From the NCBI GenBank assembly GCA_013398955.1, contig VWPU01008517.1:1-64000 (forward strand): DNA of 64,000 bases, read 5' to 3'. Each line of letters begins with the position of its first letter. Position 1 is the first letter of the stretch. Shown piece by piece: positions 1-11,268 of the stretch. The translations under genes and the position numbers were made by a program. The notes under the pieces were generated by a model. That model was not told the origin of the DNA. It did not search any database and saw nothing but the letters and a program-made list of their open reading frames with translations. Source of the DNA: Callaeas wilsoni (lineage: Eukaryota; Chordata; Aves; Passeriformes; Callaeidae).

Positions 1-765
1 CCAGTGTCAAACCATGACAAGACTAAACCAGATTTTGATTGGAGGGAGGGTGTGTTTTGTTTTGATTGGATTTTTTTGGGGCAAGTGGTTTTTTACCACT
101 GGAATAGCTCACCTAATGAAATTTAAGTGTAGTGGAGCTTTTAAATGAAGAATGGATTTTGTTCCTTACAGACTTGCTCTTGCTTCACCACAGTTTATTG
201 TTCTTAGTGTTGCTCCCTTGCATAACTGGAAAAAATACAAATCCCTTCACTCTAAAAATCACTGGGTAGAGAGTCCTTAGAGCTACTTGTTATGCAGGAA
301 GTCAGATGAGGAAGTCAGAGGTTCAGTCTGTTTAAAAGTGAGAAAATAGAATTTTGTACCTACACAGGAATTTCCCTAAATAAACACTGATTCTCTCCTT
401 AAAGGGGAAAAAAATGGGGTTTTACAAACAAAGAAGAAAGGGTAAACTATACTCTACCTCTACTATCAGGACTACTACATTCATGCGAACAGCTTAGTGA
501 AATTTAATAGTTTACAATTTAGAAGAAATCAAGTTAGATTTTTTTTTTTAAATGATTGCTACCAATTTATGATTGATCATGGCTGAGCAAGTTCTGTGTC
601 TCAGTTTTTCCAGCTGAACAGACTAAATAGAGTAATCCATTCTAGCACACTGCTGCTGAAACATAGCCGCTTCCTGGGATGGTTCGATAATTATTTTGTT
701 TAATTATGCGCAAGGCAGGAGTGATGTATAAACTTATTTAAGATCCAGGCAATTGGTTGAGGTGT
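1..765. other. AT-rich unique DNA, no gene seen
   Basis: No open frame of note, no splice-bounded coding block and no recognisable repeat. It contains short T and A runs (for example around 540-550) and nothing else I can name. Confidence 0.6.
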
Positions 766-855
766 GGATGACCCTGGGATACTGGAAGGTGTCCCTGCCC
801 ATGGCAGGGGGTGGCACTAGATGGGCTTTAAGGTCCCTTCCAAACCAAATCAATC
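766..855 (+). mobile_element. CR1 LINE 3'-end fragment
   Basis: Sense-strand CR1 3' end. It has the diagnostic order 'ggaaggtgtccctgcccatg', then a 'ggtggcactagatgggcttt' block, then 'aaggtcccttccaaaccaaa'. Only about 90 bases remain, so the copy is heavily 5'-truncated. The terminal ATTCTRTG octamers are degraded. Confidence 0.85.
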
Positions 856-2983
856 CACAAGGATTTTATGAACCTGAAACGGCAAGTTTTTGAACTTAAA
901 TGTTGCAGTCACCTTTTTCTGATGTAGTATAATTTCAGTTCTCAATGGAATCAATGTATTTCAACAAAAGCTTTCATTTCTTCCAATCAAGATAGGCTGT
1001 GCTAATTAGCTGCCATAATGAACAGAGGCAAGCACAGAGTCACAGCATCCCTGAGGAAAATGTGAGAACCCCAGTCCATTCCCATCTATCTTTCCGTAAG
1101 ATAAATGAATGACATATTTTCAAGGTGGTCATTGTAATCCTAATAATAACTTAATGTATTTTGTCTTCTTCATAATACCTATAGGTATTTTTGAACAGAA
1201 ATGTCATATCAAAAGTGCTTTTTCAGTTTTTAATCCTCTCACAAGAAGTGCCCTTTGTTACAAGCCTACTTTTGGAATTTCAGTTCTGACTGTAAAGAAT
1301 TTCAATGGATTCCACCTCTGCTCCTTTTTACAGGCACAATTCCCTTTCAAGCAATTTTGGAAGGAAGGTATTTTCAAGATCTAAGCTGACAGAGAAAGTG
1401 GATTCTTCTTCACTGCCACTTCATTGTGCTTTAAGGTCTCTCTGCTAACATGAGGAAAACATTTAATTACTGAAATGTTTCCCCCTGCATGATGGTGGGA
1501 AAAGGAGTTCTCAATCCCAGAGCAAAAGGATCCAGATGTAATTTAGTGTGAGATGGATTCTACCATTAATATCTAAATTCTTGCCCCAGCTTCTCTTCCA
1601 GAATATTTTACAGCATCTGTGGGTAGCCCACAAAGTTTCTATCAGTTTCATGCTCTAAGCATTGGACAGTTCTTTGTTTTAGATCTCAGCTTAGCATTTC
1701 TTAGTCCTTTGCAGTGATTTAACCAAGGCAAAGCTGGCAGCAGAAACCCGGGGGCTCAGATGGTCCATTCTATTTGAGAATTTTAAAAAACCCCAAATTT
1801 AATATAAAAGCCCTCTACCACCACCAGTTTAATTTTCTTTGAAATAATTTTTTTATTATTGTCCATACAACAGCACAAGCTGATAAAAGAGCACGATATT
1901 TCACAGAGAACCAGGCTTTAGAGACCTTACTATGGCACCTTCCTGGGTAACTTCCTATGAGTAATAAATGAAATGTGTTCACACAAGGCTTAAAAAATGG
2001 TCACATGGAGCTGAATATGAGGCAGGGTGTGAGTAATGACAAGCCCACATCAGCAGTAGTAAGCAACTATAATCTGGAACAGCATATGCAGAATTAATTG
2101 AAATTCAATTATCTGCATTAAAATGCCTCCTAGGAACAATGGAGAAAGATATAATATTTAAAAAGAAGAAAATTATCCATATGTGGCTTTTAGAAAACAA
2201 GGAGGCTGTATAAATAATGAGAAATGAGCAGCTAGATCATTATACAACTGTGCTTCACTGAGAGATTTTTTCCTGGTAGGATTTTGTCTTTCGTAACCAA
2301 CCTTTCTCTTAGAGGAAAAATTTTTGTCTCTTCTGATTTGATAGACACTGTCATCTTTAGTAAAAGAAAAGAAATTATGAGAGCTCTATTGAATATTACA
2401 CAGTGTGAAAAATCTCATGGGTTTTCCTACATATTCATGGACTAAATTGTTCATCAGTATTGATGCATTTAAATTCAGGACTTCTGTAATGTGACAGTGG
2501 AAAAGGAAAAAACTAGGAAAGTGGCAATGAACGAAGATCATGAATCAGTCTTTTTTTTCAATTTAAAAAAAAATTCTCTTGCTGATCTGTTATGTCCAAA
2601 TTAAAAGTCATTCACATGGTTCAAGAAACAGGATAAATTTCCTGTTTTGCTTTGTTTTCCTGGAGTAGATTCTGGAATAGTAATTGAAATTAGCTCACCA
2701 ATTGAACTTAAATGTTGCAGTCACCAATTGAACAATGAAGTGAGTTCCAGAGATGGCCCAATGATGCTACTGGAATGTGTTACATGCACGGATCATGTTA
2801 AGAGCTGAAGGGAACTCACCACGTGTGTGAAGCTGGGAATTTGCTGCTGGCCTAATTAAGTTATTAACAACTTAATGAGTATACAGGCAGTTGTTCTAAC
2901 TGCAGAAAAACTTAATTACAATGCAGCTAAAATAGTTACACAGAAAGTCTTCCTGCAGCCTTTGTCTTCTAGGGGTTATGTTC
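856..2983. other. Unique AT-rich DNA, no gene seen
   Basis: No coding potential is evident; a 91-codon open frame at 1109-1384 has no domain or homologue I recognise. A 24-bp segment at 890-913 recurs exactly at 2702-2725 (listed separately). Otherwise there is no recognisable repeat. Confidence 0.55.
2695..2733 (+). repeat. 13-bp direct repeats around a copied 24-mer
   Basis: The 13-mer 'tcaccaattgaac' occurs at 2695-2707 and again at 2721-2733, separated by 13 bases. The segment 2702-2725, which spans the spacer, is identical over 24 bases to 890-913, about 1.8 kb upstream in the same orientation. The layout looks like a small templated insertion made during break repair. The mechanism is inference; the matches are read directly from the sequence. 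Confidence 0.8.
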
Positions 2984-3222
2984 ATAGAGTCACAGAATCA
3001 TGGAACAGTTTGAGTTGGAAGGGATTTATGAGCTTACCCAGTGCCACCCCTGCCATGGGCGGGGACACCTTCCACTAGCCCAGGTTGCTCCAAGCCCCAT
3101 CCAACCTGGCCTTGGACACTTCCAGGGATCCGGGGGCAGCCACAGCTTCTCTGGGCACCCTGTGCCGGGGCCTCACCACCCTCACAGGGAAGAATTTCTT
3201 GTGTGATGTCTAACCTAAACAT
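2984..3222 (-). mobile_element. CR1 LINE 3' region, antisense
   Basis: About 240 bases of CR1 3' end read in antisense: 'tcacagaatcatggaacagt' marks the element's 3' terminus. It is followed by the complements of the 'cctgcccatggcagg', 'ggatggggcttggagcaacc' and 'cctggaagtgtccaaggcc' blocks, ending near 'taacctaaac'. It makes several overlapping chance frames between 3000 and 3412 that should not be called genes. Confidence 0.92.
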
Positions 3223-4065
3223 CAGAAACAAATCTACCATGGATTTGGAAGGCAGAATAAGGTTGAGCACAGGGGATTTTGATGAGATGGAACTTTTAAC
3301 TCCCTCTCAACTTCCCAACAGGACCTTGGGTGGAGTTGTTACCCCCTTATGTGCCAGAACAGACACAAACACATGGATACACATGGATCACACACCACTT
3401 CCCAGTAAATAGCTTGAGCTCAGCCCAAGCAAACTGGGCACAAGCTGCTACATCAATTTCTAAAGATTTTGGAGCACTTTCTATTTGAAAAACACCATTT
3501 AAAGATTTCCCAAATGCCAATGACCAGTGAGACCCAAAGGCTAAAGGCAAATGGGAAAGACAGATGACAGAAAGAGCAGCCAACAGTATTTTGGGGGGTC
3601 TTTCTGCCAACATAATCATAAGTGTTTGAGATATTTAGGAACATTGTCTTTAGTAGTTTCACACACTTGGATTAAAAGCTGCATCCAAGTCTGCACTGGA
3701 TGAGTAAATGCGTATTGCATACACCTGCTGTGGAGTCTGGGGTCCTTTCATTGCACAAACAGGACGTATAACTCAATCCACATTCCATGTATTTCTAGAT
3801 AAGGTGGATCAGTTTGGTACAAAGAGTAAAGGTTTACTGACAGAAGTGTGGGTATCTGGTATTTCTTGGAGAATAAGTCATCATACCCATTTCCTAAATG
3901 ACATTCAGGTAACTCGGCTGTAACAGACAGCTTGTTCATATGCAAGCTAAGAAAAGGAGAAGCAAAATGCTGTTCATGAAGTGATCCAAAATGCTTTGAA
4001 ATTAACTTAATATTTTAAGTTTGCTGGGGCTGAACATCTTCTTTGTGCAGGTGAACAATATATTT

Positions 4066-4099
<34 letters not shown>

Positions 4100-7000
4100 T
4101 GTGGGTACACGCTTGTGTTTGTATATACCAGGGATTTTCCATTATCCAAAGCAGATGCACAAGTTATTTTTTCCATGTTTACAAGAATTCTACAAAATAA
4201 AATTCTCCCGCAGCAGCAGGAGGTCTTTTAAATACACATTCTAAAAGGCATGCACGGTTAATTTTAGGCAGAAACATTAAACCTTCTTATGGAAACAGAA
4301 TTAGTAATTAGTAGGAAACAGTGAAGACACAGATTCCTTATATCTTTCTATTCAAAGTCCATTAACAGCTTAAGCTTATTTTCTAAATTCAAAGTAATGC
4401 AAATATTTCAATAAGCAGTGAAGCCTGAATGCATCAAAGTAGAATCACATCTGTTTTCTACAAATCCTAGTGAATAGACTTTACCTAAAGGAAAAAAAAA
4501 ATGGAAATAAAGAAAAAGGGAAAAAAACTTGCTGCATTCTGTCTTTTCCAATTAAGGTAAATGCAGAAGATAATGATTTGTGGTTTTGTACAGGAACTTA
4601 GGTGAGCAATCACTGTGGAGGACTGAGCACCTCCCTGACTGCAAATGTGAGCAGCTTGCGCAACAAGAGATGAACAAAACTGGTTTGAAACGATGGCTCA
4701 ATTTTTATGCCACTGATTTGTATAAAGCAGGTACTGATTTTAAAAACAAGCCTCAATTTCCAGTCTGTTATTCCTGAAGAACACTGACAGGAAGACAGGA
4801 ATAGTTTTGGCAATGAGCATCAACCAAGTTGTACAATAAAATAGTCCAGAAGTTCTACAGGTCATGTTTAGGCTCTGTCTTACAATCATTTAAAAATTTC
4901 CTATGACTTCCCTGTTTGCAGCTCACAACATGAGTGAACATCAGTTTTGTACCTGTAAGTTTAAGAGAGAAACTTTAAAAATTCCAAGAATTTAAGTGCT
5001 TTTCCTTACTATTCATTTAATGCAAGTCCTGTTTGTTTTGTTCGAGAAATTTTTAAAATATACTTCATGGAAAACACAAGGACACCTGAAATTGGAATTT
5101 TTGCTATTATACTTAGAGAAACAGAAAATAATGCTTTCCACAGCAGATCTGTGAACTTTTTAAATTGCAGTGATTTAAGAAATACATAAATGCAGTTATT
5201 TTAGAAAATATTTTGTATTTTAACTTGAGAAAATATTTTACAGGTTATCAAACAAGCAGTACCTGAAGATGCTGGAAGAAACACTTCTTCAGGAGTAGTG
5301 CCTCTTGAATTGATACTTACCAGAAAGCTCTTTGGAAGTTCATAATTAAATCACAATTACTGGAATTACAGACAGCTTGCGGAATAAGATTTTCCTCAAA
5401 CTGGCCACAAGAACTTTCTTTGTGAAGACTCAAACTCTGTCACACAGAAAGTGAAACCTTAGGAAATGACCCACACCGAAGTCTTTTCCTATGAAACACA
5501 GATATCTCACTTATAGTCTAGTAATAGGTCAGGAACCTGGAAGAGTTCTGAAGCTGGCATTGGTTGTGAAGGAAGAGCAAGGTGCAGAGTGTCAGCAGAC
5601 AGGAATGATGCCGAAGGCACACGAGGGTGGGAAGGAAGATGCAACTTCAACACCCTGCTTATTTCATGGTGCATTTGAGACAGGGCGATGTGTCACCACC
5701 CCAGTCCTCCCTTCACCAGCCTGATCCATCAGCTGTGACTGAGTGGGACACTGGACAGAGCAGCAGGAAATGCGAGGAAGTAGGTCATACTAGGAAATTT
5801 GGGTGTATAATTTGATCTGACCATAAGTTGAATTTGGATAGTGAAATAAGTCTGGCAATCTTTTTAATTCATGAAGTTGTTCTTATTTCAGGTAGACCCT
5901 AGTTTGGAATTACTGTATGTATTTTATTCCATGCCTGGTTCCTCTCCATGACCTGATTTACTCGACACCACACAGGAACCCAAATTCCCAACACAGGGGT
6001 AGGCAGAAGCAATTCCAGCGTTCAGAGCATCTTCACTGAACCCTCAGCTCAAAGACTGCTTAAAGAACAGTGAATTAATTCCCTTCTAAAGACTCCCTGA
6101 GAGTGAAAAGCACCATTCTCCCCATCAGAGGTGGTGGCACAGCCGACAGGCCCAGCTGCAAGAGCCAGACAGGGGGTTTTGAAGGACAGTAACAGAAGCC
6201 ATGTCTAGTAAAAAAGTCACAATTCTTCCACTCCTGTAACTTTGCTGGTACCAGATAAAGGGCTTTGTCTGATTTTGGATGTGGCAAAAAGCACAGTGTA
6301 TAAAAGTGGAGTTGGATTAAGGGATCAATGTGTGCAGCCCTGAAGTGCAGAGTTGTTGGGGTTTCTTTCTGGATACAGGTAATATTTAATAAAAGAAGTC
6401 ATCAGAAAAACCAAACAATAAGTGGCTTCTCAGCAAGTTGTACTTGCTACCAGGAAGATGTGGAGAATTTCCATTCCTTCTGTCTGGCACATTTGTTTAA
6501 ATACAAATATAATTGGTTCCATAGCCAGATGGAATCCTGCTGTCCAAATCTGTGGAATTGCTTTCCCACATAGCCCTTGCCTATTTTAATCAGTGTAACA
6601 GAAACATATTGATACTTCTTCTAAGTTTTTGAGTCTGTTTTCTTTATTGATGAAAGATTAATAGGGAAAGGCACGGGAGAGAAGGGAGCTAGCCTTTTCT
6701 GCACCACCATTGCCTTAAACCCTGCTTTGAAATGGAAGAAGTGTTCCCTGGGAGTTTTTTGTCCTGGTTCAAAAGGTATTTGTAGAAGCATGACTCACTT
6801 CTCTGGCCCCTGGCTGTCACTAATCCCTTTCATGAGGATGACCAGGAAGGCTGACAGCTAATCGATTATTTACTTAGTCCTTAACTTGTTGTGCTCTGAG
6901 GAGTTTAGCACGTCAATCAGTGAAAGATGATGCACTCCCAGCTTCCATTTACCCAGCTCAACAGACTCAAAACCTTCAGTCCGTGCAGGGCCACTCTGAA

Positions 7001-7410
7001 AGCCCTGATCACAGATCTTGACATGTTTTTAGGGGGAAAGAAGTGGATTATGAGACTGAAAACATTTTTAGTGTAAATCCAGAAAGTTCATAACTTGCAA
7101 TATATGATTTTATTTTTCATTTTCCTTTACCTCATGTCTTTTCTTTCTCATGAAAATGGATGAAAGCAATTAACACAGGCCTGTAATCACTAAACAGCAA
7201 ATTTATATCAGAGATGTCCAGGCCGACCCTCTTCTCCTTTCACAGTTTCTTTAATTCATGCAATTCAGACTGAAGTAACGCTCTAAACAGTATTGTTAAA
7301 AAACACAGAGAGATTTTCTTAAAACATGCTTAACATCTGCATTTACTCTAAATAAAAATCATTTTCCATAAGTTTGCAACTGCCCCAGGGAAAGCTGGTG
7401 GCCCACAGGG
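3223..7410. other. Unique DNA, no gene seen
   Basis: About 4.2 kb with no recognisable mobile element apart from the (AT)n tract at 4069-4096. Open frames are all under 95 codons, scattered on both strands, and show no domain or consistent splice context. Confidence 0.55.
4069..4096. repeat. (AT)14 microsatellite
   Basis: Uninterrupted AT dinucleotide tract of 28 bases preceded by 'tattttac' and followed by 'gcctgtggg'. It is self-complementary and probably length-variable between individuals. Confidence 0.97.
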
Positions 7411-7475
7411 TTCACCATCCCTGCAGTGCTTAAGAGGCATCTGGATGTGGCACTGAGTGATGTGCTCAGTGATTC
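7411..7475 (+). mobile_element. Degenerate CR1 3'-region fragment
   Basis: 'ttcaccatccctgcagtgct' followed by 'ggcatctggatgtggcactg' matches the CR1 block that normally lies 100-200 bases before the 3' end in one subfamily. Only about 65 bases are recognisable, and the copy lacks the terminal octamers. Confidence 0.55.
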
Positions 7476-7854
7476 AGGGGTCACAGTGATGAAGTTAAAA
7501 TTCTCTTCTGACCTTGATGATGCAGTTTTGTCTTAGAATGTTTTGAGTGCATTCCTAAGAAATTAAATTAAATGTGCTGGTTTGGTTTTTTTTTAACAAA
7601 AAGTCCATCAAAAAGCTAATTACAAAATTTAAAAAGATACAGTTATCTCGGTGCAGTTTGAGAACTCCCTGGAAGTTTCTAAAGCTTCAGAGTTCCTTCT
7701 TGTTTAAAACGACTGTGTTACTTCAGGTGTATTTACACTCCTTTCTATATTTTAAGTTAACGAACTTCATGTCTGCTAGTAAAGCTGTGCACAGGGAGTC
7801 GCACAGTTCTCTGGGCGCTGTAATTGTCAATAATGCAATATAATCAATGCATGG

Positions 7855-8155
7855 AGTCTGGAGGCAGCCTGGGCTGCAGCCACCGTGCACTGGGGGAGTT
7901 CAGGCTCCTGGGGGTCAGCTGAGGGCTGAAGGCAGGCCCCTGGACTTTAGGAAAACAAACTTCAGCTCTTCAAGGAGGTGGTAAATGTAATCCCCTGGGA
8001 GGCTGTCCTCAGGGACAGGGGAGCAGAACAGAGCTGGCAGATCTTTGGGGAAATCTCCCATGGAACGCCAGAGCCAGTGATCCCTGGGAGCAGGAAATGG
8101 GGCAAGAAAAGCTTATCCAAACCATCTCCCACCCGATCAGAGAACAGGACAGGAT
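7855..8155 (+). mobile_element. CR1 ORF2 remnant, endonuclease-RT linker
   Basis: The plus-strand frame starting near 7978 reads as the ORF2 segment between the endonuclease and reverse-transcriptase domains of avian CR1. Its key pattern is a PWEAVLRDRGAEQSW block, then IF, then a basic RKWGKK stretch. The part before 7978 ('ggactttaggaaaacaaact', 'tcttcaaggaggtggtaaat') continues the homology, but a stop codon interrupts it. About 300 bases survive, without either flanking domain. It is a dead fragment. An ERV-internal origin is the less likely alternative; the call rests on remembered family patterns, not an alignment. Confidence 0.62.
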
Positions 8156-8160
8156 TATGA

Positions 8161-8804
8161 CCGATTCAAGTGCTTAATTTCACTGGAAGTCTTTGGCGCT
8201 TTGGAAGAAGAAAGTACCGATATTTTACATTCATTCAGATTTGAGAAACAGGCTTTGATAACATTAATGTCTTTCTGCCTGTCAGGTTATGAAAAGTTAA
8301 TCCTTTGGCAATGCAGTGAGGTACAAGCACTCATCAATTAAGTTTCATCGCCTCACTGACTGTCTGAGGTGTGTTTTGTTTGCTCATATCACTGCAAAAT
8401 AAACAGCCAAACAACTGAATAAATGCCAGCCCAATGTGTGAGAGGGATGCAACTGAAAGGAAAAAATCAGTTAAAACTTCAAATAAATGCCATTTTATTC
8501 CTCTAGTCAGTAATACAGTGGCTCTTCTTGCTTGGAGTTTTCAGTGAACTGAATATTACTATTTTTAAGGAACAGATAGGACAGCTTGACACTGACCTCA
8601 TGTCACTGTAAGTGCTGCTGTACTAATGACACTAACTTATGCTCATAATTAAGAGGAAGATATAATAATCAGTAAAATTTTGAAACCTAACAAAAAAATA
8701 ACAATGACACCAGCAGCTGTGAGAAGTGGTGATGGAAAAAATGGCAAAATATGACCTAAACTGAACAAGTTACTCACTGGTGAACATTGTACTTACATGA
8801 TTTC
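8161..8804. other. Unique DNA, possible conserved noncoding part
   Basis: No open frame worth calling. The stretch 8230-8370 has balanced, non-repetitive, motif-dense sequence (for example 'catcaattaagttt') that could be a conserved noncoding element. Nothing else is recognisable. Confidence 0.4.
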
Positions 8805-8915
8805 TGAGCAACCTGGGCTAGTCAAAAGTGCCCCTGCCCATGGTGGGAGGGTGGAAAAGGATGATGCTTAAGGTTCCTTCCAACCCAACCCATTCTGGGA
8901 TTCTGTGATTCTCTG
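8805..8915 (+). mobile_element. CR1 LINE 3' end with octamer tail
   Basis: Sense CR1 terminus: 'gagcaacctgggctagt', the 'cccctgcccatgg' block, 'ccttccaacccaacccattc' and a tail 'gggattctgtgattctctga' that keeps about two decayed ATTCTRTG units. It lies 95 bases before the LTR starting at 9010. Confidence 0.9.
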
Positions 8916-9009
8916 AATTTCACAGTTACTGTGATTGTCGGAACTGCTATAGACAAGCCATAATAACCAAACCTTAATGCATCACCTGCCTTAAAATGCA
9001 GGCACTGTT

Positions 9010-9562
9010 TGTGCTGGTTTGAAAGCAAAACCAGTGAAAACTCCAAGTCAGAAGTACAATTTAATAGGAAAAACTAAAATAAGTGCAATAGTACAAAAAG
9101 AAACTACTGACAGAGTCAGGATACAACCTGACACCCTGTCAGTCAGGGTGTTGGTAGCAGTCCGATAAAATGGTGGCTGCAGTCCTCCAGCGTGATGGTT
9201 CTGTTGAAGCAGTGATCCTCTAGAAAAGATCTGGTCTTCACCTGAAGGTGCAGTGCTAGCTCTTGTCCTCTGGGAATCCAGTAGGTAAGGACTGACTCTG
9301 GTGTTCAAAATCTTAGCTTATATCCAGGATGGGATGCTTGGTTCCTCCCTCGGGGCAGAGCATCTCACAATAGGATGATGTAATTTTGTCAGTCATGTGG
9401 TGAGACTAGATGGGCCATTAACAGGAGATATCCCCCCTAGAGGGAGAAGGGGTCATGGGAGAGATAAAGAACCCGGCCCCACCTGGTTTCAACAGCTGGC
9501 CCATTAACAGAAGGTAGTCCAGAGAGAGGAGGCAAGGGACACAGCCCCACCTGGTTTCAACA
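9010..9562 (-). mobile_element. Solo LTR of an avian endogenous retrovirus
   Basis: Read on the minus strand, the element begins TGTTGAAACCAGGTGGGG and ends ACCAGCACA, giving TG...CA termini. It has a TATA box in GATATAAGC at about 9317-9325 and an ATTAAA polyadenylation signal at 9060-9065, spaced as in a U3-R-U5 LTR. Length is 553 bases, or 485 if the inner TGTTGAAACC at about 9494 is the true edge, because the first ~70 bases are duplicated. No clear target-site duplication is visible at either candidate edge. No second LTR is found, so this is probably a solo LTR. The ERVL-like family assignment is a guess. Confidence 0.8.
9415..9562 (-). repeat. Duplicated LTR edge
   Basis: Two diverged copies of a 70-80 base unit lie side by side. 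Each starts with 'ccattaacag' (9415 and 9499 areas) and ends with 'cccacctggtttcaacagct' (to about 9497 and 9565). The middles have diverged in sequence and length. The duplication lies at the 5' (U3) edge of the minus-strand LTR. Confidence 0.8.
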
Positions 9563-9830
9563 GCTCCTGAAGATGGTAATAGAATACACTGCAACCCAGG
9601 ACACTGTTACTGTCCCCACACCCAACTTACAGCCTCCGATACGCAAAGAGGATGAAGTGTGAAAAGCTGGAGTGGGGTGAGAGAATTCCATACAAATCAT
9701 CCAGGAGATGGGTATAGTTGCATGTACATGGAAGCTTGATCCATAGGAGGGAGATAAATCTTCCCTTCTGACCCTGAGGTCAACCAGACCCAACTCCAAT
9801 GGTCCTTCCAGCTCCAAGGTCTTTTGCGTT
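9563..9830 (-). other. Open stretch next to the LTR, origin unknown
   Basis: A minus-strand frame is open from 9817 down to 9557, where it runs into the LTR edge, so it sits where internal retroviral sequence would precede a 3' LTR. I do not recognise any retroviral domain in it, and no purine-rich primer tract precedes the LTR. It may be residual internal sequence or plain flanking DNA. Confidence 0.3.
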
Positions 9831-9879
9831 AATTGTTTGAGCAGTTAAAGATCAAGGAAACATTTTGATCTAACTCATA

Positions 9880-10026
9880 CCACCCCTGGAAGCGTTCAAC
9901 AAATGTGTGAATGCGGCCCTGGAGGACACGGGTTAGTGGTGACCATGGTGGTGCTGGTTGATGGTCGGACTGGGTGATCTCCGAGGAGTTTTCCACCCTT
10001 AATGATTCTGTGCTTCCATGATTCCC
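9880..10026 (+). mobile_element. CR1 LINE 3' end, second subfamily
   Basis: Sense CR1 of a different subfamily from most copies here: 'cccctggaagcgttcaacaa', 'ggttagtggtgaccatggtg', 'gactgggtgatctccgagga' and the terminus 'ttaatgattctgtgcttcca' followed by 'tgattcc'. About 147 bases remain, 5'-truncated. Confidence 0.85.
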
Positions 10027-11119
10027 TAGCAGACAAAACACAGAATGTGGAAGCGCAGCAGAGACCTGAATGAATTTCAAACAACTTGCCCTGATCTGAC
10101 ATGTTCCAGAACTCAGAGGTTCTTCTTTTTATGATGATCCCAGGTATTCTGTTATTTTAGGCTACTTTCTACATCCCTCAAAGCTGTCTAGAGTGGAACA
10201 GCTGAAAGTGGGATAAAGCATGAGCTGCAGGACTCTCAAGATGAAATCCTGCCTGATGTACCTGGAATCACTGCAGATTTCCTCCAGATTTTAGGGCACT
10301 GCAATGAGAACTACTTGATCAGGCATGAGAAATGCCCATTGCTTGTGCAGCAAGAGGTTGAGACCCAGGCAAGGCGTAACAACCAGGAGTTTCTTCCTTC
10401 CACGTCATGGCCAACAACTCTTGGATGTGGATATTTTGTGTCTGCACATGTGTGCCCGTGGCTGTGTGTTCGTGCATGTCGACATATCTAGCATCGGATG
10501 GCATCCAGAATTATTCTAGACTTTGCTAATTGTGTAAACCTCAGCTCTTCTCAGTTCCCATAGCAACAGGACACTGCACTGAGATAGGAGTAGTCTTGCC
10601 TTGATATGATTTTGATCAGCTCTTTCTGTTGCAAATTAATATCAAATTGGAAGTCTAAATACTAAATGAAAATACCTTTCAAAGCAGCAGCCAGGGACGT
10701 GAACAGTGTGAGGGGCAGGAATAATTAAGCCATTCAGCTGTCAGCTGCTTCTGCTAGAACTCAGAGTAATACAGAGAGAAAACTACTGATTTTTATGGAA
10801 ACTCAGCTTTTAGGAGCATTTCAGTGCAGAACCAGTCATTTAAACTGCATGCAGAATGATAAGCTATAGTGTCCTCTTTGCATCTTAAGGCCTTCATCCC
10901 CAGCTTTTAATTAGACATTGCTTAACTCATCTTTATCTAAAGGACCTGATGATTAGACGTGACACGTTGCTATAAATCCCCTGTACACACTGTCATCTCC
11001 TGGAGGCAAAGCCACACTTACGGCCTGTCTTCACAAAAAAGCCAACAACCTGCAAGAAAAAGTGAAAAGGCAATTACAATGGAAACTATGGAGGTTTTAC
11101 GTAAACATATATTGTGCTC
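10027..11119. other. Unique DNA, no gene seen
   Basis: Only short chance frames (for example 10319-10504 minus and 10325-10519 plus, which overlap each other). No repeat is recognised. Confidence 0.55.
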
Positions 11120-11268
11120 GATCATGGAATCACAAAATCCCAGAATGGTTTGGGCTGGAAGGGATCATCTTTTAGATCCTTATAGATCTTTAGATCTTTA
11201 TAGATCATCTTTTTCCACCCCCTGCTGTGTGCAGGGAGACCTTCCTTGGTTGCTCCAAGCCTCCAAGA
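11120..11268 (-). mobile_element. CR1 3' fragment with internal AGATC expansion
   Basis: Antisense CR1 terminus ('atcatggaatcacaaaatcc', 'agaatggtttgggctggaag') continuing into 'ttggttgctccaagcctcca'. Where other copies have about ten bases, this one carries a local expansion at 11163-11214 built from 'tatagatcttt' units and bounded by repeated 'gatcatctttt'. Confidence 0.85.

Noticed and set aside
3000..3412. Overlapping frames on both strands
   Set aside because: All lie wholly or partly on the GC-rich antisense CR1 copy, the same artefact as at 12498, 22353, 28592, 54022 and 59769.
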